From: DMER64 sp964600385
GTDB lineage: Bacteria; Bacteroidota; Bacteroidia; Bacteroidales; UBA932
Assembly: GCA_964600385.1 (NCBI GenBank)
Contig: CAZRJC010000008.1
Coordinates: forward strand, 1-64,000
Direction: 5' to 3'
Length of the DNA: 64,000 nt
The translations under genes and the position numbers were made by a program. The notes under the pieces are model-generated. The model saw only the letters and a list, made by a program, of their open reading frames with translations, did not search any database and was not told the origin of the DNA. This document shows, in pieces, positions 17,715-25,373 of this stretch; the first letter of the stretch is position 1; each line of letters starts with the position of its first letter.

Positions 17715-18917
17715 CTATTCTATCCCGTACCAGGGATGTTTTTTAATGGAAACCACCTGCTTCCCGTCATCAATATGGCTCAGTATCCGCACAGCCTTAA
17801 GCAGGCGCGGAGAACCTTCGTAATAGATATCACTTTCGGGATCGAGGGAATTGATACGTACATACCCGGCCGAATGAATAAAGCGGGCATCTCCAATATA
17901 GATCCCCACGTGCGAAATACTTTCTTTTCTTTCAGGAGTGGCTTTACGGCCAAAAAATATAAGGTCTCCCATCTGCAGATTTTGCCAGCCTTCTGAAATG
18001 TCAACAGGTTCTCCCATACGGGCCTGCTGCGAAGCATCACGCAGGAGAATGATTCCATTCAGATAAAAAGTGGTCTTTACCAAACCGCTGCAGTCCATTG
18101 CTTTTACCGATGTTCCGGCCCATAGATACGGGAATCCGAGGAACTGCATGGCCGTGGAAATGATATCTTCGGGCATGGGGTTGCCGGAGGCCAGCCAGGT
18201 ATCGAAAGGCTGAGCATCGAATTTGGAAACATAAGCTGTTTTGCCGTTGGGGAGTTTAACCCGGTACCAGGCAGGAGTCTCTCCTTCCAACTCCACAATA
18301 TTTCCCCAGACTCCGTCCGAAACAACCTGCGCTCCGGGCAAGGCTTCTTCTCTGAACAATGTATAGTGTTTATTAACAATCACTTTGGGTGCGGCCATCC
18401 AGCTTTCATAAGCCTCTTTATCCATTTCTTTCACACTCTTTGATGTAAGCCAGGCCACGTATCCTTCCGGGGTGACTACACGGGTCCATCCATCTCTGGT
18501 TTCAAGTATCCGGAGAGGCATTCCCATGATGGTTTGTGTTGCCGATTCAGATGAATAATCGGGCTCGTACCTCAGGTTGGCCACAGAAAGTGCAGTAACT
18601 CCGTATGTGGCAGGTCCCAGTGAGGGATGTGGCAAAACAATCACACTGTCTGTAAGGTTTATGCCTTGTGATTTTGCCGCGGCTACCAGGGCCGGGCCGG
18701 CTTCTCTCTCCGTTGTCACCCCTTTGGCTATAAAAGTACGTGAGCCGCGGGCTTTTTCAAAAGTGACCTCATATACCTTTTCCCTCCTGTCGGGGGCAAA
18801 AGCAGTCTTCATATTACCGGAAATGTTTTCCAGCTGTTCAATCGTTTTTCCGGAATTACAGCCAGTAACTAACCAGATAAGCGTGAACGCAAAAAGAGAA
18901 TAAATCAACTTTTTCAT
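17715..18917 (-). CDS. Exported NlpC/P60 endopeptidase with SH3 domains (YkfC-like)
   Basis: The protein has 400 aa from the ATG at 18917. Its N-terminus (MKKLIYSLFAFTLIWLVTGC) is a lipoprotein signal. One or two bacterial SH3-like domains (about 120-255; MPLRILETRDGWTRVVTPEGYVAWL) precede the NlpC/P60 domain. That domain has the catalytic Cys in MDCSGLVKTTF and His in SHVGIYIGDARFIHSAGY. YkfC-type enzymes cut the gamma-D-Glu-diamino acid bond of murein peptides and release L-Ala-D-Glu, the substrate of the adjacent epimerase. The start is fixed by a perfect promoter whose -7 box ends 6 nt before the ATG. Confidence 0.9.
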   Translation of the reverse strand: MKKLIYSLFAFTLIWLVTGCNSGKTIEQLENISGNMKTAFAPDRREKVYEVTFEKARGSRTFIAKGVTTEREAGPALVAAAKSQGINLTDSVIVLPHPSLGPATYGVTALSVANLRYEPDYSSESATQTIMGMPLRILETRDGWTRVVTPEGYVAWLTSKSVKEMDKEAYESWMAAPKVIVNKHYTLFREEALPGAQVVSDGVWGNIVELEGETPAWYRVKLPNGKTAYVSKFDAQPFDTWLASGNPMPEDIISTAMQFLGFPYLWAGTSVKAMDCSGLVKTTFYLNGIILLRDASQQARMGEPVDISEGWQNLQMGDLIFFGRKATPERKESISHVGIYIGDARFIHSAGYVRINSLDPESDIYYEGSPRLLKAVRILSHIDDGKQVVSIKKHPWYGIE

Positions 18918-18923
18918 ATCCTG

Positions 18924-18977
18924 CAAATTTACGTGAAATCTTTGATATGACAAACCGTTCAATTTGTCCTATCTTTG
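18924..18977. promoter_or_regulatory. Divergent promoters of the NlpC/P60 operon and the radical SAM gene
   Basis: Minus strand: TTTG (18951-18954), 19 bp, TAAATTTG (18924-18931), a full -33/-7 match, ending 6 nt before the ATG at 18917. Plus strand: TATCTTTG (18970-18977), ending 4 nt before the ATG at 18982. Both starts are therefore probably leaderless. Confidence 0.78.
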
Positions 18978-18981
18978 CCGG

Positions 18982-19935
18982 ATGCAACGTTACAGATCCT
19001 TCACCGGTTATTTTATAAGCAAATACGGTACTCGCCTGCAAAAAGTGGTGATAGACGCCGGTTTTTCCTGTCCCAACCGTGACGGGACAGTGGGTAAGGG
19101 TGGTTGCACGTATTGTGATAACAGGGCCTTTCATCCCGGCTACAGCACTCCGGACAAAAGCATAGTTCAACAGATTGACGAAGGCATAGAATTTCACCGG
19201 GTCAGATATCGCCGTGCAGGAGGTTATCTTGCCTATTTTCAGCCCTTCAGCAATACACATGCCCCTCTGGACCGTTTAAAGGAAATATATCGTCCGGCGC
19301 TGGAAGATCCCCGCATAGCAGGCATTGTTGTGGGAACAAGACCCGACTGCATGGATGATCAAAAACTGGATTACTTTGCCAATCTTTCCAAAGAAAAAAT
19401 AGTAATGCTGGAATACGGAGTAGAATCCTGTTATAACACTACACTCCGCCGGATTAACCGGGGCCACACATGGGAACAGGCCAGAGATATCATAATCCGT
19501 ACCGCAGAGAGAGGACTTCATACAGGAATTCACATGATTTTTGGTCTCCCGGGCGAAACACGAACACAGATGCTGGACCAGGCACAGATTTTGTCCGGTC
19601 TGCCCATAACAACCCTCAAACTGCATCAACTGCAGATTGTAAAAGGGACGCCCATAGAAAAGGAATTCGCATCACAGCCCGGTGATTTTGTGACCTTTTC
19701 GTTAAACGAATACCTGGATTTTGTAATCGACTTCCTGGAACTTCTGAATCCCGAAATATATATCGAGCGGATTGTGGGAGAAGTGCCTCCGAGGTTTGTA
19801 AACCATTGCCCCTGGGGTCTGATCCGGAATGTGGAGATTCTCAGATTGCTGGATGCCCGTCTTGAGGAACGGGATACGTTTCAGGGAGCCCGGTATACAG
19901 GTCGAGGAAGGGAGCAAGCTCCTCCAGACTGTTAA
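18982..19935 (+). CDS. Radical SAM protein of the TIGR01212/YtqA family
   Basis: The protein has about 317 aa from the ATG at 18982 (MQRYRSFTGYFISKYG). The [4Fe-4S] ligands are in CPNRDGTVGKGGCTYC, the long CX11CX2C spacing typical of this family. Further family landmarks are GTRPDCM, VMLEYGVESC and the RGLHTGIHMIFGLPGET barrel strand. The enzyme generates a 5'-deoxyadenosyl radical. The family's substrate is not firmly known to me; a tRNA-modification role has been suggested for relatives. Its 3' end overlaps the convergent LOG-family gene by 95 bp, the largest overlap in the window. Confidence 0.9.
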   Translation: MQRYRSFTGYFISKYGTRLQKVVIDAGFSCPNRDGTVGKGGCTYCDNRAFHPGYSTPDKSIVQQIDEGIEFHRVRYRRAGGYLAYFQPFSNTHAPLDRLKEIYRPALEDPRIAGIVVGTRPDCMDDQKLDYFANLSKEKIVMLEYGVESCYNTTLRRINRGHTWEQARDIIIRTAERGLHTGIHMIFGLPGETRTQMLDQAQILSGLPITTLKLHQLQIVKGTPIEKEFASQPGDFVTFSLNEYLDFVIDFLELLNPEIYIERIVGEVPPRFVNHCPWGLIRNVEILRLLDARLEERDTFQGARYTGRGREQAPPDC

Positions 19936-20431
19936 CAGCCTGTAGAAGATTCCGGTATTCTGCGCGCATGAATCCTTTGGAGACCATCATATCCAGTTGT
20001 TTTATCAGAAAATCATAAAAACCGTTCAGATTAAGCAGGATAACAGGCTTGTCCATTTTGCCGAGTTGTTTGAGAACCAGGGCATTAAACAATTCATCCA
20101 ACGTGCCGTAAGCTCCCGGGAAAGCCAGTATGGCATCGCCATCTTCTATCAGGTGTTTTTTTCTGTCTTCTATAGTATGCACCAGCATCAACCGCGTTAA
20201 GCGGGTATGTGCAATTTTTCTCTCTTCTATTACAGACGGAATAACGCCTTCTGCCACCCCTCCATTGGCCAGAACGCTGTCTGCCAGCATCCCCATTATA
20301 CCAATATGTGTCCCTCCGTATAACAGTCCTATACCCCGAACGGCCAGCATACGTCCAAGTTCTTTGGCTTTTTCGTGTAATGATTCATCGGTCCCTGACG
20401 AAGACCCGCAAAATACAGTGATTTTATGCAT
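19841..20431 (-). CDS. LOG-family protein (nucleoside 5'-monophosphate phosphoribohydrolase-like)
   Basis: The 196-aa Rossmann-like protein starts MHKITVFCGSSSGTDE, typical of the TIGR00730/LOG family. These enzymes cleave the N-glycosidic bond of AMP-like nucleotides or of cytokinin nucleotides. The first glycine loop reads LLYGGTHIGIMG. The catalytic motif, usually PGGxGTxxE, reads FPGAYGTLDE, so the second Gly is Ala. The downstream Glu and the preceding EDRKK region are kept. It overlaps the symporter stop by 8 bp and is probably the second gene of that operon. Its tail overlaps the radical SAM gene by 95 bp. Confidence 0.85.
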   Translation of the reverse strand: MHKITVFCGSSSGTDESLHEKAKELGRMLAVRGIGLLYGGTHIGIMGMLADSVLANGGVAEGVIPSVIEERKIAHTRLTRLMLVHTIEDRKKHLIEDGDAILAFPGAYGTLDELFNALVLKQLGKMDKPVILLNLNGFYDFLIKQLDMMVSKGFMRAEYRNLLQAVNSLEELAPFLDLYTGLPETYPVPQDGHPAI

Positions 20432-21596
20432 ATATCTTATCCACAATTACGGCAATGGCACCATCGCCAGTTACATTACATGCTGTTCCAAAGCTATCCA
20501 TGGCTATATACAGGGCCACCATAAGGCCAATGGCCTCGGTCCCGAACCCGAGAACGGACTGCAACACGCCAATGGCAGCCATTATGGCTCCGCCGGGGAC
20601 TCCGGGGGCTGCTACCATGGTGATACCCAGCAGAAATATGAATCCGGTAAACAGATCCAGAGAATAGGGAATCTCAAGCATGATCATAACAGCCATGGCA
20701 CATGCGGTTATCTTAAGCATGCTGCCGGCCAGATGAACCGTGGCACAAAGGGGAATAACAGAACCGGCCACCTTTGGGGCCACTCCGCATTTAATAGCCT
20801 GTTGCAGGGTAACGGGAATGGTAGCAGCAGACGATTGGGTTCCCAATGCTGTTACATAGGCTGTCAACATTGTCCTAAGCAGTTTAAATGGATTTTTGCG
20901 GCCAATCGTACCGGCAATGATAAACTGAACAAGCAAAAGAATTACCGTGAGTACGAAAATGAGCAATATAACCTTCAGGAACACTCCAAGCACCTGCGCA
21001 ACCTGCCCTTCATAGGTCATTTTCAAAAAAATGCCAAAAATAAAGACGGGCAACAGAGGGATAATTGCTCCGGAAATGGTTTTGTTTACTATTTCCCGGA
21101 AGTCAAACAAGGCATTTTTAAGGGTTTCCTGTCCCGGAATAAGTGTAAGCCCGATCCCGAGCATAAAAGAAAAAACAAGCGCAGACATCACTCCAAAAAG
21201 TGGAGGCAAAGGCAGGGTAAAGAAAGGAGAAACACCAGTGGTCTGTTTATCGCCCGCAAGAAATCCAGAAGCATCTGCTGCAACATTATCCAATAAAACA
21301 GGATATACGGCGTCACATGAAAAATAAGCAAGAAATCCGCTGAACAGGGTAGACGCATAGGCTATAAGCAACGTGACTGCCAGCATTTTACCTGCCCCCC
21401 TGCCCAACTCGGCTATGCCGGGTGCAACAAGTCCCAGAATAATGAGAGGTACTACGAAATCAAGAAAACTGCCAAACAGGGAATTAAATGTGAGAAAAAT
21501 ACGTACTGTCCATCCCGGAAAAAAAAGACCACATAATATACCTGAAACAATGGCTATTCCCACCCTGGCCAATAACCCGACCTTTACTTTTTTCAT
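20424..21596 (-). CDS. DAACS-family sodium:dicarboxylate/amino-acid symporter
   Basis: The 390-aa membrane protein has many hydrophobic helices and the two signature regions of this family. They are the reentrant loop LGTQSSAATIPVTLQQA, matching the Ser-rich hairpin, and the later segment SVIPLCATVHLAGSMLKI, where other members bind Na+ and substrate. Such carriers import glutamate, aspartate, serine/threonine or C4-dicarboxylates. The specificity cannot be read here. A TACCTTTG box ends 5 nt before the ATG (21602-21609), back to back with the guaB promoter. Confidence 0.88.
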   Translation of the reverse strand: MKKVKVGLLARVGIAIVSGILCGLFFPGWTVRIFLTFNSLFGSFLDFVVPLIILGLVAPGIAELGRGAGKMLAVTLLIAYASTLFSGFLAYFSCDAVYPVLLDNVAADASGFLAGDKQTTGVSPFFTLPLPPLFGVMSALVFSFMLGIGLTLIPGQETLKNALFDFREIVNKTISGAIIPLLPVFIFGIFLKMTYEGQVAQVLGVFLKVILLIFVLTVILLLVQFIIAGTIGRKNPFKLLRTMLTAYVTALGTQSSAATIPVTLQQAIKCGVAPKVAGSVIPLCATVHLAGSMLKITACAMAVMIMLEIPYSLDLFTGFIFLLGITMVAAPGVPGGAIMAAIGVLQSVLGFGTEAIGLMVALYIAMDSFGTACNVTGDGAIAVIVDKIYA

Positions 21597-21601
21597 GGGT
21601 A

Positions 21602-21625
21602 CAAAGGTAATAAAATGTATATTTG
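21602..21625. promoter_or_regulatory. Face-to-face promoters, DAACS symporter and guaB
   Basis: A minus-strand TACCTTTG (21602-21609) lies 5 nt from the symporter ATG. A plus-strand TATATTTG (21618-21625) lies 19 nt from the guaB ATG. Only 8 bp separate the boxes, so both cannot be occupied by polymerase at once. Confidence 0.7.
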
Positions 21626-21644
21626 TAAGATAAAATCTTTAGTC

Positions 21645-23114
21645 ATGAAAACGTCTGATAACCGTATCGTTATTGAGGGACTCACCTTTGACGATGTTTT
21701 GCTGCTCCCCGCCGCATCGGATGTGCTCCCCAGAGATGTTGAACTTAGCACCCGGTTTTCAAGGAATATTCCATTGAGTGCCCCCATAGTTTCCTCTGCC
21801 ATGGATACGGTTACCGATTCAACACTGGCTATTGCCATAGCACGGGAAGGAGGTATTGGAGTCATTCACAAAAACATGTCCATTGAACAGCAAATGGAAC
21901 ATGTACGTAAAGTAAAACGCTCGGAAAACGGAATGATTCTCGATCCCATTGTCATCAGCCCCGACGCCATGGTGGGTGATGCCATTAAACTCATGACGGA
22001 AAACCGTATTGGAGGGATTCCGGTCGTTGACGGGAAACACCGGCTCATAGGCATTGTGACCAACAGGGACCTTCGCTTTGTAGAAGCGATGAACACTCCT
22101 ATCTATGAGGTCATGACAAAAGAAAACCTTGTCACGGTCCGCGACGGAGCCGATTTGCCCACGGCTACCAATCTGCTCAAGATACATAAGATAGAAAAAC
22201 TGCCTGTGGTAGACAAAGACAACAGGCTTATCGGGCTGCTCACCTATAAAGACATTACAAAAATAAAGGACAATCCCAGGGCCAGTAAGGATTCCAAAGG
22301 CCGTCTGCGCGCGGCAGCCGCAGTGGGCGTTGTGTCAGACACCCTCGGAAATATAGAAAAGCTTGTCTCGGCAGGTATCGATGCCGTTGTCATTGACACG
22401 GCCCACGGTCATTCTTCCCGTGTGTTGCAAACCATCCGGAAGGCCAAAGATGCATTCCCCTACCTTGATATCGTAGCGGGAAACGTTGCCACCGGAGCCG
22501 GAGCAAAAGCCCTTGTTGAACATGGTGCCGATGCCATCAAGGTGGGAATTGGGCCCGGATCTATCTGTACCACCCGGGTTGTCGCCGGAGTGGGCGTCCC
22601 CCAGCTTACGGCCATCATGCAGGCATACGAAGCCATCAAAGGGACCGGAGTGACCCTTATTGCCGATGGCGGAATCCGCTATTCCGGAGATATTGTAAAG
22701 GCGCTTGCAGCAGGAGCCGATACTGTCATGGCCGGATCGTTGTTTGCCGGTGTGGAAGAATCTCCGGGTGAAACCATTATCCTGAACGGCCGGAAATTTA
22801 AGAGTTACCGGGGCATGGGATCGCTCGAGGCAATGCAGCAGGGATCAAAAGACCGTTATTTTCAGGACACCGAAGAAGAAATAAAAAAACTGGTTCCCGA
22901 GGGTATTGTAGCACAGGTGCCGTATAAAGGAACCCTGAGCGAAGTGTTCTACCAACTGGTGGGAGGCCTTCGCGCCGGCATGGGATACTGTGGCACCCCG
23001 GACATTGCAGCACTAAAAAAAGCCGGATTTGTTCGTATCACTTCTGCAGGGGTGATTGAAAACCATCCCCACGACGTAACCATAACCAGAGAAGCACCCA
23101 ACTATTCCAGATAA
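21645..23114 (+). CDS. guaB: IMP dehydrogenase
   Basis: The 489-aa enzyme oxidises IMP to XMP, the committed step of GMP synthesis. The start is the ATG at 21645 (MKTSDNRIVIEGLTFDDVLLLP). A barrel N-terminal half (VELSTRFSRNIPLSAPIVSSAMDTVT) is followed by two CBS domains (about 95-205). The catalytic loop GIGPGSICTTRVVAGVG carries the active-site Cys. The mobile flap segment, PEGIVAQVPYKG, and the C-terminal GGLRAGMGYCG are present. It heads an operon with three envelope-biogenesis genes, the first of which starts 14 bp downstream. Confidence 0.97.
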   Translation: MKTSDNRIVIEGLTFDDVLLLPAASDVLPRDVELSTRFSRNIPLSAPIVSSAMDTVTDSTLAIAIAREGGIGVIHKNMSIEQQMEHVRKVKRSENGMILDPIVISPDAMVGDAIKLMTENRIGGIPVVDGKHRLIGIVTNRDLRFVEAMNTPIYEVMTKENLVTVRDGADLPTATNLLKIHKIEKLPVVDKDNRLIGLLTYKDITKIKDNPRASKDSKGRLRAAAAVGVVSDTLGNIEKLVSAGIDAVVIDTAHGHSSRVLQTIRKAKDAFPYLDIVAGNVATGAGAKALVEHGADAIKVGIGPGSICTTRVVAGVGVPQLTAIMQAYEAIKGTGVTLIADGGIRYSGDIVKALAAGADTVMAGSLFAGVEESPGETIILNGRKFKSYRGMGSLEAMQQGSKDRYFQDTEEEIKKLVPEGIVAQVPYKGTLSEVFYQLVGGLRAGMGYCGTPDIAALKKAGFVRITSAGVIENHPHDVTITREAPNYSR

Positions 23115-23128
23115 ACACAGGACCCGCC

Positions 23129-24022
23129 ATGAAACAGAAAAATGCCGAATCATTTCTTAAAATAGCAGTTGTCGCCTTATCATGTCTAACGCTTTTTTCT
23201 TCCTGCAATCAGATAAGGCGTTGGTTCGGCAATGAGCCGGAGCGGTTGGCTCAGATAGACAAAAGCATTCTTTACAGACAAGATGTGGAAAGCCTTATTC
23301 CCGGAGAACTCTCGGCAGACGATTCCGTAAACGCAGCCAACCATTACATTGACCTTTGGGCCATTGACAATCTGTTACTCAGGAAGGCAGAACAGGAGCT
23401 CTCGGGTGACGAGAAAAATGTGGAACAGGAGCTGGCCGATTACCGGAAATCATTACTTGTATTCCGCTATCAGAAAAAATATGTGGAAGAACGAATAGAT
23501 ACGGTTATTTCAGGTGAAGAAACCGCCGCTTATTATCAGGACAACAAAGCCCTTTTTATCCTTGACGATCCTCTCTGTAAAGCGCGTTTCATAAAGATGG
23601 GACGTCAGTCCCCTTATCTTCCCATCATAAAGACCATATACCGGTCCAACGGCATGGAAGATATTGCACAGTTGGAACGCCTTTGCGAAAGCTCGGCAGA
23701 AGTGTATAAGACCTACTCAAACACCTGGATTGGAGTGTCGGAATTGGCACAAGATTTGCCTTTGGGGAAGGACGAGGTAAGGAAGGCCCTCAGACCCGAT
23801 GGATACATTGAAACCACCGACAGTCTGTACACCTACCTGGTGAACATATATGAATTTATTCCGGCAGGCCATCCTGCCCCGCTGGAATATAAAGAAAGCA
23901 ACATTAAACAAATCATACTGAGCAAACGCAAACAGTCACTGCTGAAAGATCTGGAAACAGAAGTTCTGAAAGAAGGATGGAACCGGCAGATGATCAAAAT
24001 CTACAAGAAGAATGAGGACTAA
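23129..24022 (+). CDS. Lipoprotein, SurA/PrsA-like foldase without a recognisable PPIase core
   Basis: The 297-aa lipoprotein has a signal ending LFSSC and then a mostly alpha-helical body with a SurA-type chaperone look: LYRQDVESLIPGELSADDSVNAANHYIDLWAIDNLLLRKAEQEL. I do not see an intact parvulin signature, so it is more likely a chaperone than an active isomerase. Its 3' end overlaps the next SurA-like gene by 11 bp, and both follow guaB. The pair and the OstA-like gene suggest a module for outer-membrane protein or LPS assembly. Confidence 0.75.
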   Translation: MKQKNAESFLKIAVVALSCLTLFSSCNQIRRWFGNEPERLAQIDKSILYRQDVESLIPGELSADDSVNAANHYIDLWAIDNLLLRKAEQELSGDEKNVEQELADYRKSLLVFRYQKKYVEERIDTVISGEETAAYYQDNKALFILDDPLCKARFIKMGRQSPYLPIIKTIYRSNGMEDIAQLERLCESSAEVYKTYSNTWIGVSELAQDLPLGKDEVRKALRPDGYIETTDSLYTYLVNIYEFIPAGHPAPLEYKESNIKQIILSKRKQSLLKDLETEVLKEGWNRQMIKIYKKNED

Positions 24023-25373
24023 AATACTACCGTTGACCGCACTGCTGCTTTTGGCCACTACCGGCGTTTTTGCACAAAAATATCAAAACGGGCTGGTCGA
24101 CAAGGTAATCGCACTGATCGGCAATGAGATGATCCAGCTGTCTACCATTGAAGAAGAGGTACAGATGCAGATGATGCAGGGAGTCATTACAGACAAGAAC
24201 ATCCGTTGTGAAATCCTTGAAAACATGCTGGTTTCCAAATTAATGTTAAACCAGGCAAGACTCGACAGTCTTACGGTTAACGAAGAATACGTTGAACTGG
24301 AACTGGAAAGTCGTATTCAGGACATTAAAACACGGCTGGGAGGAGAGAAAGCTACAGAAGATTATTTCCACAAACCCATTTTCAAGCTAAAACAGGAGTG
24401 GCGCGAAATGTACCGGGAACGAAGCCTCACTCAGGATATGCAGTCGAATATCACCTCGGGGGTTACTCAGCTTACCCCAAAAGATGTGGAAGATTTTTTC
24501 AGGCACACCCCAAAAGACAGCCTGCCTATTATTTCCACACAATATGAAATCCGGCAGATTGTACTCTATCCGCCCAAAGACGAAGCCGTACTCAGAGTTA
24601 AAGAACGTTTGCTCGAATTCCGTGAACGAATTATCAACGGAGAAAAATTCAGCACACTGGCAGCTCTTTATTCACAAGACCCCTATTCTGCACGTAAAGG
24701 AGGAGAACTGGGCATGGCTGCCAAGCAAATGTACTGGCCGGCATTCGGAGATGCAGCCATTATCCTGAAACCCAGCCAGGTATCACAGATTGTTGAAACC
24801 CCCGACGGTTTTCATATCATTCAGATGATTGAACGTGAGGGTGATATGTTCAACGCCCGTCATATACTGCTTAAACCCGATGTACTCAATTCCGACCGTA
24901 CAGACTGTTTGAACCGGCTGGACAGCATTGCCAACGCCATTAGAAAAGACAGTCTTACCTTTGAGGAGGCAGTTATCAGGTATTCACAGGATGTGGCATC
25001 GCGCATGAACGAGGGCCGCGTCGCAGATCAACAGTCAGGTTCCCAGCGTTTTGACAAAGACCAACTGAAAGCCAGCGATTTCAATGTGCTCAAAAACATG
25101 AAAGAAGGTGATATTTCTTCTGCCTTTGAAAGCCGCGATAACGAAGGAAGAGAAGGGAATGTGGTTTATAAGATCATTAAGCTGGAAAAGATCATTCCTT
25201 CTCATCCCGCCAACCTGAAAGATGATTATAACGTAATCCAGAATATGGCCAACAACAAACAAGCGCAAGATGCCATAGAAGATTTCATAAGGGAAAAGCA
25301 AAGGATCACGTATATTCGTATTGACCCCCTGTTCAAAGATTGTTCCTTTACGCGTGACGGTTGGATCAAATGA
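24012..25373 (+). CDS. SurA-like periplasmic peptidyl-prolyl isomerase
   Basis: The 453-aa protein has a cleavable signal (MRTKILPLTALLLLATTGVFAQ), a SurA N-domain (VDKVIALIGNEMIQLSTIEEEV) and two parvulin-type domains. The first (about 170-275) includes RQIVLYPPKDE, LYSQDPYSARKGGELGMAAK and IVETPDGFHIIQMIERE. The second (about 280-385) begins ARHILLKPD and has YSQDVASRMNEG. It escorts outer-membrane proteins through the periplasm. Its TGA overlaps the ATG of the OstA-like gene (ATGA). Confidence 0.88.
   Translation: MRTKILPLTALLLLATTGVFAQKYQNGLVDKVIALIGNEMIQLSTIEEEVQMQMMQGVITDKNIRCEILENMLVSKLMLNQARLDSLTVNEEYVELELESRIQDIKTRLGGEKATEDYFHKPIFKLKQEWREMYRERSLTQDMQSNITSGVTQLTPKDVEDFFRHTPKDSLPIISTQYEIRQIVLYPPKDEAVLRVKERLLEFRERIINGEKFSTLAALYSQDPYSARKGGELGMAAKQMYWPAFGDAAIILKPSQVSQIVETPDGFHIIQMIEREGDMFNARHILLKPDVLNSDRTDCLNRLDSIANAIRKDSLTFEEAVIRYSQDVASRMNEGRVADQQSGSQRFDKDQLKASDFNVLKNMKEGDISSAFESRDNEGREGNVVYKIIKLEKIIPSHPANLKDDYNVIQNMANNKQAQDAIEDFIREKQRITYIRIDPLFKDCSFTRDGWIK

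Noticed and set aside
20130..21296. 388-codon plus-strand open frame opposite the DAACS symporter
   Set aside because: Low-complexity, Asn/Gly/Lys/His-rich composition and no domain; the minus strand has a clear membrane transporter with its promoter.
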